Source of the DNA: Actinomycetes bacterium | GTDB lineage: Bacteria; Actinomycetota; Actinomycetes; Nanopelagicales; Nanopelagicaceae | Length of the DNA: 34,778 nt | Direction: 5' to 3' | Assembly (NCBI GenBank): GCA_025354785.1 | Contig: JANXME010000347.1 | Location: 1-34,778 of the forward strand | Shown here: piece after piece, positions 14,824 to 23,246 of the stretch | Layout of the letters: each line of letters opens with the position of its first letter | Position numbering within the stretch: the first letter of the stretch is position 1 | Notes under the pieces: generated by a model | The model's database searches: none | What the model was told of the DNA's origin: nothing | Seen by the model: the letters and a program-made list of their open reading frames with translations, nothing else | Made by a program: the position numbers and the translations under genes

Positions 14824-15299
14824 CCCGCAAAGATTTTTTGAAAATCTTGAGGAAGTTAGACGCTTGTGGTGAAGGTTACGACACTGCTGCAGCCTCCAAA
14901 GGCGCAGTCTTCACAGTGGCGAAGGCGTGGAGGGACTCATACGGCTGGACGTGTGTACGTCAATATTATGACTGGTTAAAGCAAGAGCTCGACTCGCCGG
15001 GCAACCTGACCCGCAAAGAATACGCCCAGATGGTCGACTTGATGCATCGCCTTGAGCCAAATTTTATGACCCGGGCTGAAAGAGCAAAAAAGATAGACCT
15101 CGAAGATACATTGAATGAAATTACCTGTAGTCTAAGTACTGCAAGAAGTATGTTAAACGACGCCCAAGATCTAGAAGACTCAATCAGATCGGACCTAGAA
15201 AACGCCCATGCAGATACGAAGATGTATACGAAAGAAGTGAGAGAAAAAACCATTCGGGGACAAAAGTTGGAGAATGAGCTTAAGCGATTCGATAAGTAG
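14820..15299 (+). CDS. MTRKEF-family protein, member 4, with coiled-coil C-terminus
   Basis: MTRKDFLKILRKLDACGEGYDTAAASKGAVFTVAKAW...YYDWL; ATGA overlap. Confidence 0.7.
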   Translation: MTRKDFLKILRKLDACGEGYDTAAASKGAVFTVAKAWRDSYGWTCVRQYYDWLKQELDSPGNLTRKEYAQMVDLMHRLEPNFMTRAERAKKIDLEDTLNEITCSLSTARSMLNDAQDLEDSIRSDLENAHADTKMYTKEVREKTIRGQKLENELKRFDK

Positions 15300-15340
15300 C
15301 AAATTTGCAAGGTTGTTAAACCAAAGGAGAAGTAAATAAT

Positions 15341-15601
15341 ATGCGTAGAGTTGATTTTGTTGAAGTGCTGAAGAAGTTAGGTGCCAGTCCCGAGGGTATT
15401 GAGGCTGTCAGCCGAGTTCCCGGTAAGGTGACTCAGGTTGCACGAAAGTTTGCACATCCGCGTGGTCGAGGTGCGCCGGTCAAGCGTCAGTATTTTGATT
15501 GGCTGGTCGAGCAAGTCGCGACCATCAACACCGCTCTGACTCCGTTCGAGCAGAGCGAGGTTACGCAGATCGTCACTAACGCCGACACCGTTCGGCAGTA
15601 A
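15341..15601 (+). CDS. MTRKEF-family protein, member 5
   Basis: MRRVDFVEVLKKLGASPEGIEAVSRVPGKVTQVARKFA...YFDWL. Confidence 0.7.
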   Translation: MRRVDFVEVLKKLGASPEGIEAVSRVPGKVTQVARKFAHPRGRGAPVKRQYFDWLVEQVATINTALTPFEQSEVTQIVTNADTVRQ

Positions 15602-15620
15602 ACATTCACAAGGACTAGGG

Positions 15621-15809
15621 GTTTAGGTGGAGCCGGCCTAAACTTGCGGAGATAACTTCTTCCAACAGAGCAATCCTTGACTATATAAACCCGGTTTGGC
15701 GAATTGGAACCGGTGCTCTAAATATTCGCTCAGTACGCAAGGGCTAAATCTTTATCATAAATCTAGCTGGTCCCAACCAGAGAGCACTGGTTTAGATTTA
15801 GCCTTTGCG
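15621..15809 (+). ncRNA. structured noncoding RNA/leader with competing stems
   Basis: GTTTAGG/CCTAAAC; CCGGTT/AACCGG; AACCGGTGCTCT/AGAGCACTGGTT; CGCAAGGGCTAAATCT/AGATTTAGCCTTTGCG. Confidence 0.6.
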
Positions 15810-15835
15810 CATTGATTTACACAATGGAGAATACA

Positions 15836-16165
15836 ATGAATTTTGGAGAACCAAAAAGTCTAGATGCAGCCTTTGCAGATTTGACTGTCCCACAGCGATT
15901 CGTATATCTGTTGTTGAGTATCCCGCTTACTCCGATACATGGGCTGGTGTTCTCATGTCTATGGAATTGGTTCCTTGTGCCGCTCGGTCTGATTCATGTC
16001 AGCTGGATTCATATGCTTGGTGTCGGACTCGTCACGTACGGTCTTACCAGCACATACGGCGCTGCGACCAAATCGGTCGATAGTGCATTCGAATATGTCG
16101 TTGGGCGATACATGTTTTTGGGAGTCATCCTTCTTGAGGGCTGGATTGTCCATGCACTCATGTAA
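15836..16165 (+). CDS. membrane protein
   Basis: GGAGA RBS; hydrophobic segments. Confidence 0.65.
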   Translation: MNFGEPKSLDAAFADLTVPQRFVYLLLSIPLTPIHGLVFSCLWNWFLVPLGLIHVSWIHMLGVGLVTYGLTSTYGAATKSVDSAFEYVVGRYMFLGVILLEGWIVHALM

Positions 16166-16179
16166 CAACGGAGAGTAAA

Positions 16180-16377
16180 ATGTCACTGTTTAATGTTTGT
16201 GTTTTGGCGTATGTATTTATCGCCGGCATGATGTTCAATAGTATGCTGGAGGTTGAGGACGACAAACGCACGCCTCTTGCGCGGATGTCAATCGGTGTGA
16301 TTAAGCTAGGCGGATCATCTGTCTGGCCGCTGGTGGCATTTATCACGTTCATGGATTCGCTCGGGAGTTATTTATGA
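16180..16377 (+). CDS. small membrane protein
   Basis: GGAG RBS; hydrophobic N-term. Confidence 0.65.
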   Translation: MSLFNVCVLAYVFIAGMMFNSMLEVEDDKRTPLARMSIGVIKLGGSSVWPLVAFITFMDSLGSYL

Positions 16378-16613
16378 AGTTAGCAGTCTTTGCGCTGTGC
16401 ATGTTTACGGGTTGCGCGACCACCACCGCTCCCCAACGTCGAGTGATGACCAACAATGAGGAGTTCGCCAATGCACCACCGACCTTCATTTTCACCGAAG
16501 CTATCAGACTAAATCGTGACCAGACTATTGTTTGTACATATCTGGCTAAGCGGAACGGATTCTTTTGCCAGACCCCACAGGAGTTTTTAGCGATGCAGTC
16601 TAAGAACCCGTGA
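16374..16613 (+). CDS. putative small lipoprotein
   Basis: MKLAVFALCMFTGCATTT lipobox-like; ATGA overlap. Confidence 0.65.
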   Translation: MKLAVFALCMFTGCATTTAPQRRVMTNNEEFANAPPTFIFTEAIRLNRDQTIVCTYLAKRNGFFCQTPQEFLAMQSKNP

Positions 16614-16614
16614 T

Positions 16615-16630
16615 TGGCATGGTGGTTGCA
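16615..16630 (+). promoter_or_regulatory. sigma-54-like promoter
   Basis: TGGCATGGTGGTTGCA; 26 nt upstream of ATG 16656. Confidence 0.65.
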
Positions 16631-16655
16631 ATTTTTCCTGGTTGGAGGGGCACAC

Positions 16656-16796
16656 ATGGACTTGGTGTACGAGTTGGAAGAGGACGGGGACCCTGAATTG
16701 GCTGCGCTCATTCGAAAGGCTATCGAGGACAACACAACTACACAAGTTGATGAGGACGTTGAATATGAACGCTTCCTCAACAATGAAGGTATATAA
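16656..16796 (+). CDS. small acidic protein
   Basis: GGAGG RBS; MDLVYELEEDGDPELAALIRKAIEDN. Confidence 0.65.
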   Translation: MDLVYELEEDGDPELAALIRKAIEDNTTTQVDEDVEYERFLNNEGI

Positions 16797-17119
16797 TGAC
16801 GGTTAGTTTCCATTTGGACTACGCCGTTGAGGTTATTAACCCGGCCAATTCTGTAGAGTGGATGTACATAAGTATATATTCATCACTAGATGAAGCGACT
16901 AAGGTTGCGGACTCCATGCCGGGTGCAAGGGTACGTACGTTCACGGTGGCAACCTACAAGAAAGTTCTAGATGTGGCAAGCGAACCAGAAGTTAATATAA
17001 AGGATGGTGACGAAGATGGGTCCCAAGATGTTGAAGGTAGTTCTCCGCAAGCCAACGATTCGAGTGATGCGCACGCCGGGACCGTACAGCCAGTGGATCA
17101 TAGCATCTCGCTCCCTTGA
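16796..17119 (+). CDS. hypothetical protein
   Basis: TAATG overlap with upstream stop. Confidence 0.6.
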   Translation: MTVSFHLDYAVEVINPANSVEWMYISIYSSLDEATKVADSMPGARVRTFTVATYKKVLDVASEPEVNIKDGDEDGSQDVEGSSPQANDSSDAHAGTVQPVDHSISLP

Positions 17120-17231
17120 CAAGTTGGGTCGCCGAACCGTTAACTTTCTGGGTGCGTTCGTGACGCGAGAAGATGCACGTGCTTCAGCACAGGTGCTCAA
17201 ACGTATTTTTGAGGTAGAAAACGATGACTGA
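17016..17231 (+). CDS. hypothetical protein (MGPKMLKVVLRKPTIRVMRTPGPYSQW)
   Basis: overlaps the previous CDS out of frame; alternative start 17004. Confidence 0.55.
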   Translation: MGPKMLKVVLRKPTIRVMRTPGPYSQWIIASRSLDKLGRRTVNFLGAFVTREDARASAQVLKRIFEVENDD

Positions 17232-17379
17232 CTGTCGCGAAGCCCTGAAGGTCCTAAACGCAGCCATCGTCAAATTTAACAATGCATGTGCTGATGAAAA
17301 TTCCGACAAACTTTGTGCTTGTCAAAAACTTCATGCCACCATCAAGGAGATTGGTGTGACCGCCGAGCCATGCCAATAG
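17224..17379 (+). CDS. 51-aa Cys-containing protein
   Basis: ATG 17224 to TAG 17379; overlaps upstream end. Confidence 0.55.
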   Translation: MTDCREALKVLNAAIVKFNNACADENSDKLCACQKLHATIKEIGVTAEPCQ

Positions 17380-17382
17380 TCT

Positions 17383-18588
17383 ATGAAACTTCATTTCCAG
17401 GACGTGCCGATTCGGGTGTTGGATGTGATACGTACCCTGCAGGAGCATAAGCACCAAGCATATCTGGTGGGCGGGTGTGTGCGTGACATGCTCATGAGTG
17501 TCACTCCCAAAGATTGGGATGTGTGCACCGACGCGTTGCCAAAGCGGGTGATGAAGTATTTTCTGAGGACTATTCCTACCGGAATCGACCATGGGACAAT
17601 TACCGTGAATTCTGGTGGAGAAATGGTCGAGGTTACCACTTTCAGGTCTGAAAGCGGATTTACCGATGGTCGCCGCCCAGATGAGGTTGAGTACGAAATC
17701 GACATTAACGCAGATTTGCTGCGTCGCGATTTTACCATGAATGCAATCGCATGGGATCCAATCTTCAATGTGTTGGCTGACCCCTTCGATGGACAAGGCG
17801 ACATTGAGCGCAGAGTGATCCGTGCGGTTGGAGATGTCAACAAGCGCTTTAAGGAAGATGGGCTGCGTTGTATCCGTGCGATTCGGTTCCAAACTCGCAT
17901 GGGCTTTGAAATAGAGCCTGAAACGCATGCAGCAATCGGCGCCAACCTGGAGACCTTCGCTAAGGTTTCGATTGAGCGTCGCCAAGATGAATTTTTCAAG
18001 ATTCTAGTTATGCCCAACGCTCAAGAAGGGTTGATCGAACTGTGTGAAACGGGGCTGCTTGACCACATCCATCCGATGTTAAGCCAAAATGGGTGTTATA
18101 CCTGCCTGAACAATGTTAAGCCGACTGTAGAAATGCGGTTGGCGGCGCTGTTTTGCTCTTACGCCAATAGTTACATTAGCGATGAGGATTTACTCACCCC
18201 ACTTAAACTCCCTGCCAAGATGGAGGCATTTATTTTGACCGCACGTGAGCAAAAGTGTGTGCCGGGGAGACTAGGTCCAGTTGCAGACAGAGATATTCGC
18301 ATATGGATTCGCGCATGCGGGGACATTGATGCGAACGAATTGTTGGATATGTATGCAGCACTGACAGGTGAGAGTCCCAATAATTTTTTTAGAGTGCGCG
18401 GTCTTATTACACAACAGCCGCGCAAGTTGGCTTTGGATGGACATGAAATCAAGGAAGAATTGGGTTTGGCTAAACCAGGACCTTTGATTGGCAAGGCGAC
18501 CAAAATGTTGTGGTCTTTGGTTTTGGGTGATCCAAATATGAATACGCCCGAAATGCTGCGTGCCGCGCTGAGAGAGTACCATGAATAA
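17383..18588 (+). CDS. cca: CCA-adding enzyme / poly(A) polymerase-type tRNA nucleotidyltransferase
   Basis: YLVGGCVRDMLM..KDWDVCTDALP, TTFRSE, RDFTMNAIAWDP, DPFDGQGDIERRVIRAVG, F.EDGLRCIRAIRF motifs. Confidence 0.95.
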   Translation: MKLHFQDVPIRVLDVIRTLQEHKHQAYLVGGCVRDMLMSVTPKDWDVCTDALPKRVMKYFLRTIPTGIDHGTITVNSGGEMVEVTTFRSESGFTDGRRPDEVEYEIDINADLLRRDFTMNAIAWDPIFNVLADPFDGQGDIERRVIRAVGDVNKRFKEDGLRCIRAIRFQTRMGFEIEPETHAAIGANLETFAKVSIERRQDEFFKILVMPNAQEGLIELCETGLLDHIHPMLSQNGCYTCLNNVKPTVEMRLAALFCSYANSYISDEDLLTPLKLPAKMEAFILTAREQKCVPGRLGPVADRDIRIWIRACGDIDANELLDMYAALTGESPNNFFRVRGLITQQPRKLALDGHEIKEELGLAKPGPLIGKATKMLWSLVLGDPNMNTPEMLRAALREYHE

Positions 18589-18862
18589 CATGGCCGATGA
18601 TTTCCAGCGGCTGCTATATGACTTCCATGGTATCTCCGGAGTGTTCACATTCAAACACCCATGTGAAGGTATTGCCTGTGAAATCTGTTATAATGCCATC
18701 CGCGACTTCTTTAACAACTCCAACCCGCATGAGACTGAACGTGAATTCTGGTGTTATGATTGTGATACCTATGTAACTGTTACACGGCCAGATGGTGACT
18801 GGGTTAGTAAAGTGACCTGTATTGTCTGCGAAGAAAATCTCGCCGACAGCAATGGCACATGA
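18581..18862 (+). CDS. Cys-rich (zinc-binding-like) protein
   Basis: CEICYNAI..CYDCD..CIVCEE. Confidence 0.7.
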   Translation: MNNMADDFQRLLYDFHGISGVFTFKHPCEGIACEICYNAIRDFFNNSNPHETEREFWCYDCDTYVTVTRPDGDWVSKVTCIVCEENLADSNGT

Positions 18863-18868
18863 TTTGCT
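18853..18868 (+). promoter_or_regulatory. sigma-54-like promoter
   Basis: TGGCACATGATTTGCT; GG-N10-GC; 58 nt upstream of ATG 18926. Confidence 0.5.
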
Positions 18869-18925
18869 GCCTGGATTGCTGGAGCCACCTATACTCATAC
18901 GGGAAAACAAACGGGAGCAAGATCG

Positions 18926-19156
18926 ATGGCTGACCTGATTTTGACAAAGGAAGAAGAGAAGACCTTCAATGAGTGGCTGAAGGACCACCATGATAGATAT
19001 CATGGTGGTCGATATCCATACTCTGGAGCCGCTGGCGGAGCCATCTCCTTTCATTGGACCCAAACCGGCCTCGGCGACGAGACTACGGTCCACTGTGCCC
19101 ACTGCAAGAATAAACCCGAACACATCGGTCACTTAACCGACATCAGTCTATGGTAA
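18926..19156 (+). CDS. hypothetical protein
   Basis: MADLILTKEEEKTFNEWLKDHHDRYHGG... Confidence 0.65.
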   Translation: MADLILTKEEEKTFNEWLKDHHDRYHGGRYPYSGAAGGAISFHWTQTGLGDETTVHCAHCKNKPEHIGHLTDISLW

Positions 19157-19199
19157 AGGAATACTTGATGATTAAGCATCATTGATCTTAGGAGGCTAT

Positions 19200-19517
19200 A
19201 TGGCTGACAAAATAAAGAAACTTGAGATTCCAGTCGTCATAAATAAGATGACATGTTCAGATTGTGGCGTAGCATTTGGCGTGCCCGAATACTACGAAAC
19301 GACCCGCAAAAGCGACCACAAAACCTTCTATTGCCCCAATGGGCACGGTTTGACCTTTACTGGCAAAACTGATCAAGATACGATTAAAGACCTGAATTTA
19401 CAGCTAGATGCGCTCAAAGCAATCCTTAAATGCATATCTGATATAGAGATTGGCGTTGTGTTTAACAAAAATTCGCTAGAGATGGCGGTCCAACTTGCTA
19501 AAAGTGGTCTAAAGTAA
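19200..19517 (+). CDS. zinc-ribbon-like protein
   Basis: AGGAGG RBS; MTCSDCGVAFGVPEYY...FYCPNGH. Confidence 0.7.
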   Translation: MADKIKKLEIPVVINKMTCSDCGVAFGVPEYYETTRKSDHKTFYCPNGHGLTFTGKTDQDTIKDLNLQLDALKAILKCISDIEIGVVFNKNSLEMAVQLAKSGLK

Positions 19518-19732
19518 TGCAAGCGGTCGTGAAAATATATATCGATAAGGAAGTTGCTAGTAGGCTGAAGGCGCTGGGTATTTACATGGAGAGGGACGGC
19601 GTCCTAGATATTGATGGTATTCAAGAATACAACATACTAGAAGAGACTCATCAGCAAATCTTGCTATATTCCAAAACTGGCTTTGCCGATTTGACCTTTG
19701 AAGAGTTCATACGAGCTATCAATGACAAATGA
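19517..19732 (+). CDS. hypothetical protein
   Basis: TAATG overlap. Confidence 0.65.
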   Translation: MQAVVKIYIDKEVASRLKALGIYMERDGVLDIDGIQEYNILEETHQQILLYSKTGFADLTFEEFIRAINDK

Positions 19733-19880
19733 AGAGAGAAAAGAAGAGCACCGCAAGTGGTTGGCTGAATTGATGCGCGCCAAGTTAGAAGAATGGAAAA
19801 TTCATCCAGGACCAGTTGCATACCGACCAGCACTTGGCATGACTCTTGAATTTCATAAGCGAAAGGATCGCTCGAACTAA
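19722..19880 (+). CDS. hypothetical protein (MTNEERKEEHRKWLAEL...)
   Basis: overlap with upstream stop. Confidence 0.6.
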   Translation: MTNEERKEEHRKWLAELMRAKLEEWKIHPGPVAYRPALGMTLEFHKRKDRSN

Positions 19881-20329
19881 TGACACCGCCCGAATGGTTA
19901 ATTAACGTCGCAAAGAACAATTTGGTGGTAGCAGCATATATGAAGATGTGGCCTGTTGGCGAGTCTGACTGCGCCGCGTTTTTTGAGGCATTGGCTCAGG
20001 AACTGGCTCAGCAGGGAGCAGATCAATCTAGAGAATACGACCGTTTGGCTTTTGCAGCTAATGGGTTTTGTCTCGCCGTTGATGCAGCCGGCGTACATCA
20101 GCGTCGTGGACGTGGTGGTCAACAGGTGTCATTTCATGGCGATTTTGCCAGCATTACGCCATCGTCGCTAAGCCGACTGGAATGGCACGCAAGAAATATG
20201 CGAGATAACAAGGACAATCTTGAATACGCTATCTCTTTTATGGAGAAACAGGAACAAGATCTGCGTGCCGAAATTGCTACACTGGAAAGAAAGCTTAATG
20301 CCTTGATGGCTGAGAAGACAATCAAATGA
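19880..20329 (+). CDS. hypothetical coiled-coil protein
   Basis: TAATG overlap; 149 aa. Confidence 0.7.
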   Translation: MTPPEWLINVAKNNLVVAAYMKMWPVGESDCAAFFEALAQELAQQGADQSREYDRLAFAANGFCLAVDAAGVHQRRGRGGQQVSFHGDFASITPSSLSRLEWHARNMRDNKDNLEYAISFMEKQEQDLRAEIATLERKLNALMAEKTIK

Positions 20330-20661
20330 CAATTAAAGACATGGCACAAGAGGTCGTAGAAAAGATAGTGGAGCGTGAACTTGCTCCGGATATCGTCTTG
20401 GATATGGTGGGCGAGGTGTTAAACAACGAATACGACATAGCCGGAATCGCCACCGAACACATCGAGGAGATGGTTAAAGACTTAGATCCAGATGACGCCA
20501 TTTGTTCAGCTATTCAAGATAATCTTGACCTTGATGATAAGATCGAAAAATATCTTGCGGCTAGGGTCGACGAGCTCCTTGAGGCTGCTATTGACGAGCT
20601 CGATTTGGACGAAATGATTCAGGTGGCAATCGAAGACAAGCTTCAGGAACTTATTGAGTAA
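20326..20661 (+). CDS. acidic hypothetical protein
   Basis: ATGA overlap; Asp/Glu-rich. Confidence 0.7.
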   Translation: MTIKDMAQEVVEKIVERELAPDIVLDMVGEVLNNEYDIAGIATEHIEEMVKDLDPDDAICSAIQDNLDLDDKIEKYLAARVDELLEAAIDELDLDEMIQVAIEDKLQELIE

Positions 20662-20666
20662 ATAAA

Positions 20667-20963
20667 ATGAATAAGTATAATAAGTTGATCAAGCAGTTAA
20701 AGAAAATGGCTAAAACAATTGACCGCCTAGAAATGGTAGTCAAGTTTATAGCTCCACGATGTTCACACTGTGGACTTGGGATGGTGGTGCGTCAAAACTC
20801 GTATACCAGTAAGCTATTTTATGGATGTGCGCTATATCCTCATTGTAAAGATATGACTGGGTTATGCATGAATCTGGAGTGTCACCCTGCGCAACACCCA
20901 CATGGATATCATGGTGTCTCTAAACCACATGCGTATGTTAAGATTCATAAGGTTTTGGTCTGA
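20667..20963 (+). CDS. small protein with topoisomerase-type zinc-finger-like motif
   Basis: CSHCGLGMVVRQN..KLFYGCALYPHCKD. Confidence 0.7.
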   Translation: MNKYNKLIKQLKKMAKTIDRLEMVVKFIAPRCSHCGLGMVVRQNSYTSKLFYGCALYPHCKDMTGLCMNLECHPAQHPHGYHGVSKPHAYVKIHKVLV

Positions 20964-20997
20964 TTATGGACTACGATGGCGACTGCCCTTTCTAAAC

Positions 20998-21013
20998 GGG
21001 CACGCCGATTGCA
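20998..21013 (+). promoter_or_regulatory. sigma-54-like promoter
   Basis: GGGCACGCCGATTGCA; 34 nt upstream of ATG 21047. Confidence 0.7.
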
Positions 21014-21046
21014 AAAACCAATGGGACACACCACAGGAGCGACCCA

Positions 21047-21331
21047 ATGAGCGGTGAAATTCGACACAGTGGCGGTGAGTATGTTGACTCAGGGCTTCGA
21101 GACGTGAACGGCAAGCCCATCGAAAAATGGGTACGATCTTCCACCGAGGTGAAGTGCTGTGACGAGTGGGTATATTGCGGCGGCTTCACCAACACCTGTC
21201 CGTCCTGCGGGACCGACTACAACATGTCTGGTCAGCAACTTGCCCCTCGCAGCCAGTGGGGTGAAGACACTGGTGAGTCTCTGGCTGACATTCTCGACAT
21301 TGACTCCGGATGGGAATATGAAAATCGTTAA
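21047..21331 (+). CDS. phage Cys-rich protein (IRHSGGEYVDSGL...YNMSGQQLAPRSQWGEDTGES), paralog of 25996-26280
   Basis: strong alignment with 25996 ORF. Confidence 0.85.
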   Translation: MSGEIRHSGGEYVDSGLRDVNGKPIEKWVRSSTEVKCCDEWVYCGGFTNTCPSCGTDYNMSGQQLAPRSQWGEDTGESLADILDIDSGWEYENR

Positions 21332-21339
21332 GGTGCCAC

Positions 21340-21672
21340 ATGACTGCCTACTTCACGACCACCATTTCGCGGCCAATCCCCAATAGTGAAGACGAAGTAG
21401 AAATCGAAATCGCTGTGTTTGGCGATTACGAGCCATTCGTCCCCGCCCGCGTTAGTGGGCCACCGGAGGATTGCTACCCTTCTGAAGGCGGTTACGCTCA
21501 AGATGTGTATGCAGTGTTTGACGATGAGGGTAATGACCGGCTGATCCCACTTACCAAAGAAGAACTCGACAGTTTTGAAGAACCGATGGCTCAAGCAATT
21601 ATGGATTGTGAAGAAGCCGCCTATGAAAGGGCTATGGAGAATCGTTATGACGCAGACAAAACTCGCGACTGA
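21340..21672 (+). CDS. hypothetical protein
   Basis: MTAYFTTTISRPIPNSEDEVEIEIAVFGDYEPFVPARVSGPPEDCYP. Confidence 0.7.
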   Translation: MTAYFTTTISRPIPNSEDEVEIEIAVFGDYEPFVPARVSGPPEDCYPSEGGYAQDVYAVFDDEGNDRLIPLTKEELDSFEEPMAQAIMDCEEAAYERAMENRYDADKTRD

Positions 21673-21820
21673 TGCCGTCCCGGCGCATACCCACGCCCCG
21701 CTTGGCCCCGTGCGAGCGCGCTTTAAACTCCTGCTCATGCGGGTGGTGCTCATCGGCCCGGTGGCCGCACTCATCGCGGATCGTATCGCGCACGCGCTCG
21801 GCTTTTGCCTAGGGTTCTAG
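21647..21820 (+). CDS. small protein with C-terminal TM segment
   Basis: overlapping start. Confidence 0.5.
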   Translation: MTQTKLATDAVPAHTHAPLGPVRARFKLLLMRVVLIGPVAALIADRIAHALGFCLGF

Positions 21821-21822
21821 TT

Positions 21823-22086
21823 ATGGCTAACCATTACGCAGGCGAAATTGGTGAATGTGATACCGGATTGTGTGGGCGATGCGCCTTCCGTACATACAAG
21901 ATTGTACGGTCGTATCCAGATTATGCTGGCCGATCCAGGTATGGATATAGAGCGAAGACGATTAGGCGTGGACTAAGTCTAGCGGCTGTCCGAGCGCATT
22001 GCGCCAATCCTGACGCATGCAGTATGACCACTACTAAGCCTCTGCGCAACGGCGAGAGATATTTCGACTCATACTATGAAGAGTAA
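21823..22086 (+). CDS. hypothetical protein
   Basis: MANHYAGEIGECDTGLCGRCAF... Confidence 0.65.
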   Translation: MANHYAGEIGECDTGLCGRCAFRTYKIVRSYPDYAGRSRYGYRAKTIRRGLSLAAVRAHCANPDACSMTTTKPLRNGERYFDSYYEE

Positions 22087-22312
22087 CACTCGTGACATTT
22101 GTAGCAATTGCCATCCGAGGATGGCTGAGCATGCTACAGTATCTAAGTGTGATGATTGTAGGAGTGAAAACGAACCACCCTACAAAGAATTGCTCAATAA
22201 AGTACGCCAAGATGACGGACAGTGCACATACTGCCCTCCGAACAAGGGTGAAAACACACCACGTCGTGCCAGACATGGCTCCCAAAAGTCTAGAAAGAGG
22301 GATAAACGATGA
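22076..22312 (+). CDS. Cys-rich basic protein
   Basis: CSNCHPRM..CDDCRS..CTYCPP. Confidence 0.6.
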   Translation: MKSNTRDICSNCHPRMAEHATVSKCDDCRSENEPPYKELLNKVRQDDGQCTYCPPNKGENTPRRARHGSQKSRKRDKR

Positions 22313-22863
22313 AACTGAACGATAAGTTGATTGTAGCGAAGAAATTCTCCGCGATGATGTTTGAGGATTTAGGGAAGCGTTATGGCGATGCTCCTAACGA
22401 CCACCCATATTCTAAGCATACACAAGATGTTGTAGATGTGCTGCTGTCGTTTGGCATAACTGACCGTGACATTTTGGCGGCTGCATATCTGCACGATACG
22501 TTGGAAGATACCCCGGTCACAAAGGCAATGCTAAGCGAGTTCTTTGGAGACACGGTGGCTGACTATGTTGATTCAGTAACCGACATGCCCGGCGCGAATC
22601 GCAAAGAACGCAAGGCTGCAACATATCCTAAGACTCGTGCCAACCCAGTCGGCATTCAGATAAAACTGGCTGATCGCATTGCGAATGTGCAATTTTCCAT
22701 TCTTACCAAGAACGAGCGAATGTTTCGTATGTACTATAAGGAGCGTATTGAATTTGACAAACAACTACGAACCGACGACCACCCCCGTATGTGGGAATCA
22801 CTTGATTATCTGATGTACACTGGATTGCCGCACATTAAAGGAGAACTTAACCCGCATGAATGA
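22309..22863 (+). CDS. HD-domain hydrolase, SpoT/MESH1 (p)ppGpp-hydrolase-like
   Basis: SKHTQDVVDVL, AAYLHDTLEDTPVT, FFGDTVADYVDSVTD, KLADRIANV motifs. Confidence 0.8.
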   Translation: MKLNDKLIVAKKFSAMMFEDLGKRYGDAPNDHPYSKHTQDVVDVLLSFGITDRDILAAAYLHDTLEDTPVTKAMLSEFFGDTVADYVDSVTDMPGANRKERKAATYPKTRANPVGIQIKLADRIANVQFSILTKNERMFRMYYKERIEFDKQLRTDDHPRMWESLDYLMYTGLPHIKGELNPHE

Positions 22864-23228
22864 AATTCCAACAAAACGTGTCTGGTTTGTTGCTTGTGGA
22901 TGTTATCGACAAGGATGGGTGGCGGAATATCTTGAAAAGAGGGATTGAAAATTGGCCCACAGATGGCAGCCGCCCGTATATATGCGGGCCTCCTTGGGAG
23001 CCCGCCGTGCTTGATCTACCAAACTGTAAAGCCATCCATGCCGAAGGAGTTAAGTGCCCCCGGTGTGGGCATTGGCATATGGTGAGTGTAAATTGGGATA
23101 ATTGGTGCGATCGATGCTGCCGTGTCTTCATTGAAGAATATCCTGACCACGAGTACACCTTCTCTATCAAAGAAGCCTACCGCGTCCAACGTGAGAGATG
23201 GCATGTTGGCGAATATGCTACAAAATGA
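22860..23228 (+). CDS. hypothetical Cys-containing protein
   Basis: ATGA overlap; CPRCGHWH. Confidence 0.7.
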   Translation: MKFQQNVSGLLLVDVIDKDGWRNILKRGIENWPTDGSRPYICGPPWEPAVLDLPNCKAIHAEGVKCPRCGHWHMVSVNWDNWCDRCCRVFIEEYPDHEYTFSIKEAYRVQRERWHVGEYATK

Positions 23229-23246
23229 CACCCAGCGTAAATCTTA

